Source: Rhodohalobacter sulfatireducens (lineage in GTDB: Bacteria > Bacteroidota > Rhodothermia > Balneolales > Balneolaceae). Taken from it: 64,000 nucleotides of DNA. The stretch is taken from positions 1 through 64,000 of the forward strand of contig NZ_JAKLWS010000002.1 in assembly GCF_022012475.1 (NCBI RefSeq). The letters are read 5' to 3'. Under the pieces are notes generated by a model that was not told the DNA's origin, ran no database searches, and saw only the letters and a program-made list of their open reading frames with translations. Below, in pieces: positions 1 through 9,001 of the stretch. The stretch's first letter is position 1. The number at the start of each line of letters is the position of its first letter. Made by a program: the position numbers and the translations under genes.

Positions 1-51
1 TTTAAAGCTATCACTATAGGTAGGTTGGGGTTTCTTCTGTTTATTTTTCAT
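1..51 (-). CDS. Start of probable IS3-type transposase OrfA (partial)
   Basis: Seventeen codons from an ATG at 51 with GGAG 7 nt upstream give MKNKQKKPQPTYSDSFK before the window ends. The Thr-Tyr-Ser-Asp-Ser-Phe-Lys stretch resembles the beginning of the HTH_Tnp_1 domain of IS3-family OrfA proteins. Only the N-terminus is present, so the product is an inference that depends on the terminal sequence just upstream. Confidence 0.4.
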   Translation of the reverse strand, partial: MKNKQKKPQPTYSDSFK

Positions 52-103
52 CGGCTGACTCCTTAAATTGTGTCAACCTATTTCAGTTTAAGACCGGGGG
101 ACA
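1..103 (-). mobile_element. End of a probable IS3-family insertion sequence (left end, truncated by window)
   Basis: Read on the minus strand, the sequence starting at 103 runs TGTCCCCCGGTCTTAAACTG and continues into AATAGGTTGACAC, followed by a Shine-Dalgarno GGAG and an ATG at 51. A TGT-starting end, the AATAGGTTGACA motif and a Lys-rich start leading into a TYSDSFK-type helix-turn-helix are what I recall of IS3-group left ends. The other end and any target duplication are outside the window, so this is inferred from one end only. The end lies 35 bp beyond the ispH stop codon. Confidence 0.45.
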
Positions 104-138
104 CTCCTTCACAGAATCTTAACTCGTACTCATTTAGT

Positions 139-1389
139 TTAACTTTCGGTTTCTACCGTTTCATCAAAAGGGCTGAGTACATCTTCAACTGTTCGAGCAT
201 TTGGAAAAAATTTCAGAATTTCCAGCAACACCTCATCCACAAGCACATCGGGGCAGGAAGCGCCTGATGTGAGAGCAATCCGAAGATTGGGTTGATCCAA
301 AGGTAACCAGTCGTTTGTTGTAAGCATCTCTTTTTCCCACTGGTTGAAGTGTCGAATTTGTTCGGGTGACTCAAACTCACCGGCATCCCGAATGTGATAC
401 GTCGGGCAGTATTCTTCCAAGATTTCAACAAGATGCATAGTATTAGAGGAGTTATATCCGCCAACCACTATTGCAAGGTCCGGCTCTGCATTGGCTAAAG
501 CGTATGTAGCAGACTGATTTTCATTGGTAGCGTAGCAAAGTGTGTCCGATGTGTCGGCAAAATGATCGAGAACATTGCTCTCTCCAAACCGCTCGGCGGC
601 AGCTTTTTTCAGGATATCCATCACTTCCTGTGTTTCGGTAGCAAGCATGGTTGTTTGATTGATTACGCCGAAATATTTGAGATCTTCAAGCGGGTTGAAA
701 CCATCCGTGCTTTTATGCCCAAAGTGAGATTCAAAATCTTCAAGGGGACGTTTTTCAGTCATGATGTCCGCAAGGATCTGAGCCTCCTCCGGATTTAAAA
801 CAACAACTACCGGTGAATGATCAGCACTATGCGAAAATGTTGCTCGTGTCTCCTCATGCCTGTGTTTTCCATGGACCACCAAACTATATCCCTTTTTGCC
901 AAGTTGATTTCCACGGTTCCAAACTTTTTCTACAAAGGGGCAGGTTGTATTGTATTCATATGGATCAATCCCCTTGCTCTTTAATTTATCCTGAATTTCA
1001 AGGGTCGTTCCAAATGCCGGAACGATTACAATATCATCCGAATCCAGGGATTCTATCGGAATGTTTTCTGTCCCGTCCGTTTCAAAAAGGAACTTCACAC
1101 CCCGTTTCTGAAGGTCTTCATTCACTGTTGGGTTGTGAATCATTTCACTAAGCAGATAGATATCCTTATCGGCGTTCTGTTCAACTGTTTTGTACGCGAT
1201 ATCGATAGCATTCTCCACTCCGTAACAGAATCCAAAATGTCTTGGAATCAGGAAAGAAACCGGTCCAAAATTGAGTGTAGTCGGGGTAAGATCCTTTTTA
1301 CGGGGATCGGTAATTTTGTTCGCCTCCTTCACCTTTCGGATTACGGGAGACTGGTACATTACAGGGATGTCAAACTTCTTTCGTGCCAT
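139..1389 (-). CDS. ispH: 4-hydroxy-3-methylbut-2-enyl diphosphate reductase
   Basis: Last enzyme of the MEP isoprenoid pathway, converting HMBPP to IPP and DMAPP with a [4Fe-4S] cluster in the cytoplasm. The 416-residue product has the three cluster cysteines: C55 in GFCYG, C150 in NTTCPF and C285 in TLCYATNENQ. It also has the SEMIHNP, HGKHRHEE and VVGGYNSSNT motifs. It is about 100 residues longer than E. coli IspH, mainly through an N-terminal extension and internal inserts, like the long forms of cyanobacteria and Bacteroidota. It is transcribed away from the helicase gene, with a 437-bp divergent spacer. Confidence 0.95.
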   Translation of the reverse strand: MARKKFDIPVMYQSPVIRKVKEANKITDPRKKDLTPTTLNFGPVSFLIPRHFGFCYGVENAIDIAYKTVEQNADKDIYLLSEMIHNPTVNEDLQKRGVKFLFETDGTENIPIESLDSDDIVIVPAFGTTLEIQDKLKSKGIDPYEYNTTCPFVEKVWNRGNQLGKKGYSLVVHGKHRHEETRATFSHSADHSPVVVVLNPEEAQILADIMTEKRPLEDFESHFGHKSTDGFNPLEDLKYFGVINQTTMLATETQEVMDILKKAAAERFGESNVLDHFADTSDTLCYATNENQSATYALANAEPDLAIVVGGYNSSNTMHLVEILEEYCPTYHIRDAGEFESPEQIRHFNQWEKEMLTTNDWLPLDQPNLRIALTSGASCPDVLVDEVLLEILKFFPNARTVEDVLSPFDETVETES

Positions 1390-1826
1390 GAATCAAATCT
1401 TTTTCGAATTAACGTGTAAAGATAAGGAATGTTTGGAAGTAACATAGAGAGCAACGGAAAGATTCACTGCCCCGGTTACGAAAATTATTTAGGGTCGGCT
1501 GGAGTACATATTTCGGTCAGATAAGTTCAATGCAATGAATGTATTTCCCCTCGATTATGAGAGTATATTTTGGATTTTGGGGGGTAAAACAAATCTCATT
1601 GAGTAGTAGTATATCCCGGAAATAAGCGTATCTTTGGTGCTTAATTATTGACGATTCCCCATTAACCTGTCCTTTCGGTTCTATTTTTGCCTCTCTTCAG
1701 CAAGTTCACTTCTGAATATTCGTAAAACGCGTTTTGGCCGGGAAAGTATCTCCCTGATTTTTAAAACAAGAATGGAGCGATGCGCGTGGTGAATGCCAAA
1801 AAACAAATATTACAGGACAATTATCT
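1390..1826. other. 437-bp divergent intergenic region, ispH / DEAD-box helicase
   Basis: No open reading frame with coding character on either strand. The spacer must hold promoters for both genes. A TATTTTTG at 1682-1689 fits the Bacteroidetes -7 element (TAnnTTTG) for the helicase, but no TTTG lies at the right distance upstream. The position would leave a helicase leader of about 130 nt; long leaders are common for DEAD-box helicase mRNAs. Confidence 0.3.
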
Positions 1827-3119
1827 ATGAAAAATGATTCTTTTTCAAAGCTGGGAATCCAGCCCGAAATACTTAAGGCTATTAATGAAATGGGCTTTGA
1901 GGCACCAACAACCATCCAGGAAAAGTGTATTCCGGCAATTCTATCGGGTGCTGATGTAGTGGGACAGGCTCAAACAGGAACAGGGAAAACAGCTGCATTC
2001 GCAATTCCGGCAATTCAAATGGCAAATACCGGCTCTAAAATTCCAACAGTTTTGATTTTAACTCCTACACGTGAATTGGCTATCCAGGTAACAGGCGAGC
2101 TGATCAAACTTGCTAGATTTACGGACGGGGTCTACACAGTACCAGTTTATGGCGGGCAACCGATTAATCGACAGTTCAAAGCATTGAAAAAAGGTGCACA
2201 GATTGTGGTTGGAACACCGGGCCGGATTATAGATCATCTGAAACGCGGAACTCTTAAGCTGAATAACCTGAAATTTGTAGTGCTTGATGAAGCCGACGAA
2301 ATGCTGAATATGGGTTTTCGGGAGGATCTCGAAAAAATTCTGAGTTACAGCTCGGAAAAATCTCAAACCGTGATGTTTTCAGCGACTGTTCCGAAGGCGA
2401 TTCGCCAGATTATGAATAAATGGATGCATCAACCCAAAATGGTAAAAGTAGAAGGGAAGGCCGAAACCGCATCGGGTATTGAACAGTATGTGATGGAAGT
2501 GCGCGATTCAGTACGGACGGAAGCAGTTACCCGCGTAATGGATATGGGTAACTTTAATCTCGCGTTGATTTTCTGTAATACAAAACGTCTTTGCGATTCA
2601 CTCGTTCAGGATTTGCAGGCACGCGGATATTCTTCAGATGCCCTTCATGGCGATATGCGTCAACAAGTGCGGGATAAAGTGATGAACAAATTCCGAACCG
2701 GCCAAATTGATATGCTGGTGGCTACCGATGTTGCCGCACGCGGACTGGATGTTGAGAATGTAGATGTGGTATTCAATTATGATATTCCCCAGGATCCGGA
2801 ATATTACGTGCACAGAATTGGGCGCACCGGAAGAATGGGACGCACTGGAATAGCTATTACATTTGCCTCAGGAAATAAAAGAAAACGGATTCGGTACATT
2901 GAGAAAATGATACGCACGCAATTGCTGCCGCTTCCAATGCCTTCCACGCATGAAGTCAAGCAATCGCAGATTGGAAATCACCTCGATGAAGTGATTGAAA
3001 CTCTTCAAGCCGGTGGTTTACGATCTTACATCGAACGTCTTGAATCCATAGCCGAAGGTGAATTTACACCCATTGAAATTGCCGCAGCGTTATTCAAAAT
3101 GAAAGTGAATAAGAATTGA
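1827..3119 (+). CDS. DEAD-box ATP-dependent RNA helicase
   Basis: RNA helicase of the DeaD/RhlE type that unwinds structured RNA using ATP. All core motifs are present: Q motif GFEAPTTIQ, Walker A AQTGTGKT (48-55), PTRELA, TPGR, DEAD (154-157), SAT (185-187), the ATDVAARGLDV motif and HRIGRTGR (329-336). The 430-residue protein ends soon after the second RecA domain and lacks the C-terminal DbpA RNA-binding domain and basic tail of full-length DeaD/CsdA, so RNA specificity cannot be inferred. The ATG start has an AGGA about 10 nt upstream. It is convergent with the M14 peptidase gene, across an imperfect inverted repeat. Confidence 0.93.
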   Translation: MKNDSFSKLGIQPEILKAINEMGFEAPTTIQEKCIPAILSGADVVGQAQTGTGKTAAFAIPAIQMANTGSKIPTVLILTPTRELAIQVTGELIKLARFTDGVYTVPVYGGQPINRQFKALKKGAQIVVGTPGRIIDHLKRGTLKLNNLKFVVLDEADEMLNMGFREDLEKILSYSSEKSQTVMFSATVPKAIRQIMNKWMHQPKMVKVEGKAETASGIEQYVMEVRDSVRTEAVTRVMDMGNFNLALIFCNTKRLCDSLVQDLQARGYSSDALHGDMRQQVRDKVMNKFRTGQIDMLVATDVAARGLDVENVDVVFNYDIPQDPEYYVHRIGRTGRMGRTGIAITFASGNKRKRIRYIEKMIRTQLLPLPMPSTHEVKQSQIGNHLDEVIETLQAGGLRSYIERLESIAEGEFTPIEIAAALFKMKVNKN

Positions 3120-3130
3120 TGGTTCAGTAC

Positions 3131-3212
3131 TGAGATATGAGATTTGAGTAGTGAGACTCTCCTACTAAGATTGATTGAAATTTACAACTCACGACTCAAG
3201 TCTCAGAACTCA
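3131..3212. terminator. Imperfect 25-bp inverted repeat between convergent genes
   Basis: Arms at 3131-3155 and 3188-3212 pair over 25 positions with about four mismatches and contain repeated GAG/CTC steps. It sits exactly between two converging genes, so a bidirectional termination or transcript-end role is plausible. Similar GAGTA-rich arms occur at 40423-40475. There is no clear U-run, hence moderate confidence. Confidence 0.4.
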
Positions 3213-3222
3213 TGACTATCTT

Positions 3223-5751
3223 CTAATTCCCAACAAAGAAAACCGCATTTGCTATCAACAGTTTGCCGTTTTCCCAGAAACCACGGTATAGAGGATTATC
3301 TATAAAATAGATCACCTGTCCGGAACCATGGGGCTGTACTCCAAATGAAAGGGTGTTTTCGAGCTCCTGTTTTGCCTTGTAACCGGCAAATCCACTCATG
3401 TTGGCTTCCGAAGACTGAACAGTTCCAACGTTCCATCCTGTATCTAAATATTCATAAGTATCTTCGTCCGTTTTCAAAGAGTAGTAGAATTCTTCGTAGC
3501 CGTATGCCAGGGGATGCGAATTATCAACCGAAGTTTTAAAAATGGAACCGGGGACTCGGGAACTGGCCCTGTTTCGGGTTCTGTCCTCATATGGCCGTAG
3601 CATCTCTTCATTGGTAGGTTCGTTCTCCTGGTTAACCTTTTGCTGAAGCTGGAATCCATCTCGGCCGGCTAGTATTCGGTTTGTGTTTCCAAAGGTTATG
3701 AGTTTTCCGCCGCTGCTTGTCCAGGAGCTGATTTTTTCAATCGCATGGTCCGTAAGAATACCGGAATAATAGCCCGATGGCAGGATTAGAACATTAAAGG
3801 AATTGAGATTCGTTGAGATCAGGTTATTTGTGTTAATGAGCGTAGCCGGATAGTTAAGCTGCTGATCAAAAAAGTGCCAGATTTCACCGGCATTCAGAGA
3901 GGAGGTTCCTTCGCCAATCAACAACGCAACTTTGGGTTCCTCAATGTATTCAACATTGCCTGATCCGAAATCAGATCCGCTGTCCACATATCCACTCGGT
4001 GAACCGTACAGAGATCTGTGATGGTTACGGGCCGCATTTTGAATGATTTCATCGAAGGAATCACCAAGTTCATCATTATTATTTCGCGTGATAACAAGGG
4101 ATCCTTTTTTAAAGGTCTTCCCGCCGATATCAAAATCAATCTTAGAAAACCTGCTTTTCACACCTTTTTGTGTGATCTCTGCCAGGAACCGGGCATCATC
4201 AAGAGAACTCCAGTCCAAAATGTAGGCATATGGTTGATCTGATCCTGTATAGTCGGGTGATCTGAAATCATCGGCTCGGATATCCATTTCAGGGTTGATC
4301 CGGTTCTCCAGTGCATAGCCCTCCAGGCCGTACCGGTAGTGAGCATCCCATGCGGTGATGTCGTAAGTCAACGAATCGGAAAGTTCCGGGTTTGGTTCAA
4401 ATAAAACTCTCACAAAATTACCCTGTGGCTGATAGGCACTTACAATAATATCATCATCAGAAATAGAAACACGTTCGGTTTCTCCTGTGGAATAATCGTA
4501 ACCATCCAGATTCCGGTCTTCACCTGCCGTTCCATATTCGATCTGGTTGTTATCTAAATCAGAAAGCAGGTCATAAATTTTGTCGGGTTGATTGCCTGCT
4601 TTAATGACAAATGTTTTATACTCGCCTGCGGGATTTTCCTCTGCTTCATTGAAGTACCGCTGAAATTCCTCAATCAGGCGATCGGCATGTTGAGAGGAGA
4701 CCTCCACGGTAGACATGCCCGTGGTGTAATGGTGCATGAGGCGATCTTTTAACGTGAGTGTATCTCCTTCCGCTTTTTGAATGGCGAGCCCGGCGCTGCC
4801 ACCCCCAGCCTGTTCATAGGTCATGCCGATAGCCCCGTGAAATGTGGGCCATGTATCGCCATAACTTGGGTAGAAGAGGTCAAACCGCTCTTTGGTGAAA
4901 TAGAGCCAGCCCTCTTCATCAAAATATTGAATGTGATTTTCCCCGATTGTGGTCTGAAATTCGCGCTGCCATTCGGTAATTACTTTATGAAATGGTTCGG
5001 CTGCCGGAGCAAAATAGTAGGGACTGTTGTAGCCCTGTTCGTGGTAATCCACATGAATGTGGGGATACCACTGCTTGTAGATATCAAAACGCTGCTGTGT
5101 TTCTTTTTGAACCTGCCAGGCCCAATCGCGGTTCAAATCAAAAAGGTAGTGATTGGAGCGGCCACCGGGCCAGGGTTCATCGTGTTCCCGGGCAATAGGG
5201 GAAGCATCCGGGCTTTCACCGGCTACCTGCTTGTACCAGTTTACGTATCGATCGCGTCCATCCGGGTTTATCATGGGGTCCATTAACACTACTGTGTTCT
5301 CTAGCCAGTTTTTAGCTTCCCGGTTGCCGGGCTGAACTAATTCATACAAGGTTTTTAGTGCAGCTTCGCTGCTGGAAGTTTCATTTCCATGCACGTTATA
5401 ACTCAACCATACGATCGCTTTTTGGTTTTCTGTAATTTCTCCTTCTTGAAGCCCGATCATTCTCAGGTTGTTCAAGCGAATTTCCTCGATATTTTCATGA
5501 TTTTCCGGGTTTGTTACGATCAAATAAACAAGTTCGCGATGCTCATAGGTTTCCCCGTATGAATGAATGGTGACTAAGTTTGATTCTTCTGCAACGTGTG
5601 AAACATAATCCAGGACATTGTGGTGAGGTGTCCAGCGCTGACCAAGTTCATATCCAAGATAGTCTTCAGGGGATTGAAGTTGAGCAAATATTGGTGAGGC
5701 TATTGAAGACAAAAGTAGTAAAAAAGTGATGAGCCAAGCCCTTTTATTCAT
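3223..5751 (-). CDS. Secreted M14-family zinc carboxypeptidase, 842 aa
   Basis: A signal peptide (MNKRAWLITFLLLLSS...IFA) is followed by an M14 carboxypeptidase domain. Zinc ligands are H121 and E124 in HGNETSSSE and H237 in HVDYHEQG; NPDGRDR and DLNRDW are the substrate-side motifs; E313 in GMTYEQAGGG fits the general base. The C-terminal half (about 590-842) looks like a class I glutamine-amidotransferase-like fold (VALLIGEGTS...) without visible catalytic residues, an arrangement known from large bacterial M14 proteins. It probably acts in the periplasm or outside the cell on peptides. There is no operon partner; the upstream gene is 294 bp away. Confidence 0.9.
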   Translation of the reverse strand: MNKRAWLITFLLLLSSIASPIFAQLQSPEDYLGYELGQRWTPHHNVLDYVSHVAEESNLVTIHSYGETYEHRELVYLIVTNPENHENIEEIRLNNLRMIGLQEGEITENQKAIVWLSYNVHGNETSSSEAALKTLYELVQPGNREAKNWLENTVVLMDPMINPDGRDRYVNWYKQVAGESPDASPIAREHDEPWPGGRSNHYLFDLNRDWAWQVQKETQQRFDIYKQWYPHIHVDYHEQGYNSPYYFAPAAEPFHKVITEWQREFQTTIGENHIQYFDEEGWLYFTKERFDLFYPSYGDTWPTFHGAIGMTYEQAGGGSAGLAIQKAEGDTLTLKDRLMHHYTTGMSTVEVSSQHADRLIEEFQRYFNEAEENPAGEYKTFVIKAGNQPDKIYDLLSDLDNNQIEYGTAGEDRNLDGYDYSTGETERVSISDDDIIVSAYQPQGNFVRVLFEPNPELSDSLTYDITAWDAHYRYGLEGYALENRINPEMDIRADDFRSPDYTGSDQPYAYILDWSSLDDARFLAEITQKGVKSRFSKIDFDIGGKTFKKGSLVITRNNNDELGDSFDEIIQNAARNHHRSLYGSPSGYVDSGSDFGSGNVEYIEEPKVALLIGEGTSSLNAGEIWHFFDQQLNYPATLINTNNLISTNLNSFNVLILPSGYYSGILTDHAIEKISSWTSSGGKLITFGNTNRILAGRDGFQLQQKVNQENEPTNEEMLRPYEDRTRNRASSRVPGSIFKTSVDNSHPLAYGYEEFYYSLKTDEDTYEYLDTGWNVGTVQSSEANMSGFAGYKAKQELENTLSFGVQPHGSGQVIYFIDNPLYRGFWENGKLLIANAVFFVGN

Positions 5752-5984
5752 GATAAAGAGGAAAGTTTATAGTATTAATTCGATGATAGAAGTCGGCATA
5801 ACTTACTTAAATCGCGGGTTTGCTAAAAGTACCAACTTGCAATATTCAGGAAAGTGATTTAATGGGGAGAATTAAGAAAACCGGATCAATCTATTCTTCA
5901 AAATAGGAACAGATGATCCGGTGAAGTGCTGTTTATTTAACGTGAGGTCGATATGAAACCTTTGAATGTGGCAACCAAAAAGGT

Positions 5985-6005
5985 CCCCCTCCTTACGAAG
6001 GAGGA
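5985..6005. repeat. Palindromic CCCTCCTT/AAGGAGG repeat
   Basis: A hairpin with arms CTCCTT and AAGGAG around ACG sits in the spacer between osmC and the M14 gene. The C-rich/G-rich arms match the style of intergenic copies at 8898-8965, 10234-10365, 39014-39118 and 50590-50622. It may also serve as a transcript-end hairpin for osmC. Confidence 0.45.
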
Positions 6006-6045
6006 GAGACTCATTTTCCAAATTCTCATCTCAAATTCACGTTAT

Positions 6046-6480
6046 TTAGTTAAGCGTATAATCCAGCGTAATTTCAGCGTTTAGTACTTTCGATACAGGG
6101 CATCCTGCTTTTGCACCATTTGCAAGTTTATCGAACTCATCATCCGAAATATCCGGTACGCTGGCATCCAGTTTAAGATTGATAGTTGTTATCGCCCAGC
6201 CGTCGTCTACCTGGTCGAGACTCAAAACGGCTTTCGTTTCAATAGAATCGGCAGTGTAACCCGATTCTTCGAGGGCCACACTCAGAGCCATAGCATAGCA
6301 ACCGGCGTGCGCAGCTGCTATAAGCTCTTCCGGATTTGTGCCTTTGGTTCCGTCTTCATTTTCAAATCGTAATTTCAGGGAGTAGGGCAGGTCTACAAAT
6401 GCCTTACTGTGAGGCGTTGTTAATTTTCCTGATCCTTCAGTTCCTGATCCATTCCAAACTGCTTCTGCTGTACGTTTCAT
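6046..6480 (-). CDS. osmC: OsmC-family peroxiredoxin
   Basis: Thiol-dependent hydroperoxide reductase of the OsmC/Ohr superfamily, cytoplasmic, detoxifying organic and inorganic peroxides. The 144-residue protein has the two redox cysteines, C61 in HAGCYAMA and C127 in KAGCPVSK, and the typical NPEELIAAAHAGC segment before the first. The combination EGSGKL...TNPEEL and length fit true OsmC rather than Ohr. It is monocistronic; the flanking spacers are about 290 and 190 bp. Confidence 0.9.
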   Translation of the reverse strand: MKRTAEAVWNGSGTEGSGKLTTPHSKAFVDLPYSLKLRFENEDGTKGTNPEELIAAAHAGCYAMALSVALEESGYTADSIETKAVLSLDQVDDGWAITTINLKLDASVPDISDDEFDKLANGAKAGCPVSKVLNAEITLDYTLN

Positions 6481-6666
6481 AATTGTTGGTTAGTTATGAT
6501 TTTAAGTTATGATTTAGTGTCTCTAAGAAAACCTCAATTTCTGTGTTAAACTTACCCTAAAAATGCTCATGTACAGGTAGTAGACTGCGCTTAATAGGGC
6601 TTTACGCTCCTTAACCTTGACGTTTTCTTCGGACACTATGAATTGTCTTACACGTATGATTTAAAT

Positions 6667-7551
6667 TCATTTATCGGAAGATAGTATCAAAAGAGCATTT
6701 GCAACATCTCTTTCACCTTTATGATCAAATTGAAAGTTATCACTCGGGTAATTTACAATCCCATTGTCGTTCCTGTTTCTGATCCACATAGAGGTTGAAC
6801 CTCCTCCATCCAAATTCAAAGCATAATCAGAACCAAGTTGCCTTAAAAAACTTGTCAATTCAGGGATTGTCATTCCATATGCCTGGAACGATCGTCCATC
6901 AATTGTAACCAAAAAGAGACGCTTGTCGTTTGATATGGCAACTGCTGTCCTGGGATGGCGGTTTTGATGGAAGGAGTTGTTATTAAACGTTTGAGCCTCA
7001 GAATCATAAATCAATAGAGGTCCGGAGGTTAAAATGGTTTTAAATGGCAATGTTTTCCATCCCTCTTCCGGTCTTTTCAAAATTTGTACGGGCTCCTTAT
7101 CTGACCACCCCACGGCCCCCCGTTCATTAAATGGGTTTCGATTTGTGTGGCCTTCGTGAATTACTTTCCCATCCACCTTCAGGAAAACGACTGAACCACC
7201 CTCTTCCCGGTTGAAAAATGAACCATTAATAGCGGCAAGGGCATCATTTGAGGATGCAAATTGACTCGTCTTAAATAAACTGTCTTCATGGAAAGCTACT
7301 TTAAGCGGCATATCTACGCTATCTAAATAGACCTCAATCAGGTTAACGTTTTGTTTTGAATCAAAGAAATGTTCACCATTGTAATTTTTCCAATAGATCC
7401 CGGTATCGAGCCTTTCTGTGGCCCAAATTAGATCTGATTTCTCAAGCGCGGGAGAAGATTGAGCCTTTAATTCAGGATCTGAAAAAACAAACAGAGCAGC
7501 CATGAGATACAATGACCCAATGATAAAATATATTCGGAACGCCTGTTTCAA
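6667..7551 (-). CDS. Secreted phosphodiester glycosidase-like (NAGPA domain) protein
   Basis: The 294-residue protein begins with a hydrophobic signal or anchor segment (about 6-24) and continues into a NAGPA domain, named for the human enzyme that removes GlcNAc from phosphodiester-linked mannose-6-phosphate. Seen motifs are AAINGSFF, HPRTAVAI, LVTIDGR, the glycine-rich ALNLDGGGSTSMW and the terminal ERDVANALLI. Bacterial members are secreted, with mostly unknown substrates. It is divergent from the efflux adaptor gene at 7764. Confidence 0.8.
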   Translation of the reverse strand: MKQAFRIYFIIGSLYLMAALFVFSDPELKAQSSPALEKSDLIWATERLDTGIYWKNYNGEHFFDSKQNVNLIEVYLDSVDMPLKVAFHEDSLFKTSQFASSNDALAAINGSFFNREEGGSVVFLKVDGKVIHEGHTNRNPFNERGAVGWSDKEPVQILKRPEEGWKTLPFKTILTSGPLLIYDSEAQTFNNNSFHQNRHPRTAVAISNDKRLFLVTIDGRSFQAYGMTIPELTSFLRQLGSDYALNLDGGGSTSMWIRNRNDNGIVNYPSDNFQFDHKGERDVANALLILSSDK

Positions 7552-7763
7552 AATATGTTAAGTCGTTGTTTTTGTTTAAACCCGTGATTTTTTTCTAAAG
7601 AACTTAAAAAGGTTCTGCAAGCAGTAATAGCTCCCTATAGTTAATGTAAACAAAAAAGAATCAGTTTGAGATCGAATTCTCAGAAACCTTGCCAAAAAAG
7701 AATCGTAATGAAGTTTATATAGAGTTTAAAAATTTAGTTTTGAATCAAAAAAAAGATGGCAAA

Positions 7764-8870
7764 ATGAAAGGAAAAAAACTATGGATCTCACTACTGGTAG
7801 TCATTGTATTGGGCAGTGGCACTTTTTACTTTATGCAGGGTAATGCATCATCAGAAGAGGGACAGGAAGATCCATTCGTGGTAGCTGAAACCGGGACTGT
7901 AGTGGAAAAAGCCCTGGCAGTCGGTACTATTGAGCCGGAGAATGAAATTGAAATCAAGTCAAAGATATCGGGTGTGGTGAGTCAAATTTATGCTCAGCCC
8001 GGTGAGTATGTTTCAGAGGGTCAGCCTCTGATTGAAGTTAAACCCGATCCTACGCCACTTGAGCTTGCAGAAGCAAAGCGAAACCTGGAGCGTACTCAGA
8101 TTGAAAAGAGGAGTCTTGAAAGTGAAATGCAGCGAATGCAAAAGCTAATGGACCAGGAGCTCGTTTCTGAACAGGAATATGAACAACTGGAGCAGGAATT
8201 CGAGGATGTAAAGATTCGCCTTCAAATTAGCCAGGAACGTCTTGATCTCTTGGAATCGGGCAGAGTTTCTATTGGTGATACTGTAATTGAATCCGTGATT
8301 CGAGCACCGGTTGACGGCTATATTCTTGAGAAAATGGTAGACATTGGAGAGCCTGTAGTTCCACTGACTTCATACCAGGCCGGGACCGCCCTGATGAGTA
8401 TTGCAGGAATGGATAAATTGCTATTTGAAGGCACTGTTGATGAAATTGATGTTGGCAAAATGCAGGAGGGCATGGCTGCCGAAATTAAAATTGGTGCACT
8501 GCCCGACGCAGTCGTTTATGGAGAAGTATCCAGGATCTCTTTGAAAGCAACACAGGAAGATAATGCAACTGTTTTTCCCGTTGAGATCACGATTACCGAT
8601 ACAAACGGGGTAACGCTCAGAGCCGGGTATTCTGCAAACGCTGATATCATTATTGAGCAGGTAGAAAATGTGATTACGATTCCTGAACGGGTCATTACTA
8701 TGAAAGATGGGAAGAATATTATTGAGGTACCCGGTGAGGAGGCCGGAAGCCGGGTAGAGAAGGAGGTTGAACTCGGCCTTAGCGATGCCATTACGGTTGC
8801 TGTTACAGAGGGTCTTTCCGAGGGTGATAAAGTGTATGAACGTCCCGTGAGAACTCTTACTGTTAGATAA
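7764..8870 (+). CDS. Efflux membrane-fusion protein (HlyD/MacA-type periplasmic adaptor)
   Basis: Periplasmic adaptor linking an inner-membrane exporter to an outer-membrane channel. From ATG 7764 the protein is 368 aa with an N-terminal membrane anchor (LWISLLVVIVLGSGTFYFM), a biotinyl-lipoyl half (IEIKSKISGVVSQI... and VIRAPVDGYI), a central coiled-coil hairpin rich in Glu/Gln/Lys, and a C-terminal beta-barrel. The frame is open to a TTG at 7689, but the extra 25 residues are polar and precede the anchor, so ATG 7764 is preferred. Two permease genes follow on the same strand, suggesting one MacAB-like export unit. Confidence 0.87.
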   Translation: MKGKKLWISLLVVIVLGSGTFYFMQGNASSEEGQEDPFVVAETGTVVEKALAVGTIEPENEIEIKSKISGVVSQIYAQPGEYVSEGQPLIEVKPDPTPLELAEAKRNLERTQIEKRSLESEMQRMQKLMDQELVSEQEYEQLEQEFEDVKIRLQISQERLDLLESGRVSIGDTVIESVIRAPVDGYILEKMVDIGEPVVPLTSYQAGTALMSIAGMDKLLFEGTVDEIDVGKMQEGMAAEIKIGALPDAVVYGEVSRISLKATQEDNATVFPVEITITDTNGVTLRAGYSANADIIIEQVENVITIPERVITMKDGKNIIEVPGEEAGSRVEKEVELGLSDAITVAVTEGLSEGDKVYERPVRTLTVR

Positions 8871-8897
8871 TGAACTCGGGGGGATGTCACCTTGATC

Positions 8898-8965
8898 ACG
8901 GAAACACCCCTCTTAGATTCTCAAGAACTTTTGAGAATCTCTGTCTCCCCTCAAAGGGAGACTTA
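8898..8965. repeat. Intergenic palindromic repeat cluster
   Basis: Two hairpins lie in tandem: AGATTCTCAA/TTGAGAATCT (8915-8924 and 8931-8940) and GTCTCCC/GGGAGAC (8943-8949 and 8956-8962), preceded by ACACCCCT. It occupies most of the spacer between the adaptor and first permease genes. It belongs with the other C-rich dispersed palindromes in the window. Confidence 0.6.
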
Positions 8966-9001
8966 TTGTAAATCAAATTTGAATCCTGAGTTTCATCATC
9001 C

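Noticed and set aside
4777-5286. Plus-strand 169-codon ORF in the M14 peptidase gene
   Set aside because: Antisense shadow of a complete peptidase domain, no supporting context.
7689-7763. TTG start that lengthens the efflux adaptor by 25 residues
   Set aside because: The added stretch is polar and would displace the N-terminal membrane anchor; ATG 7764 gives the standard form.
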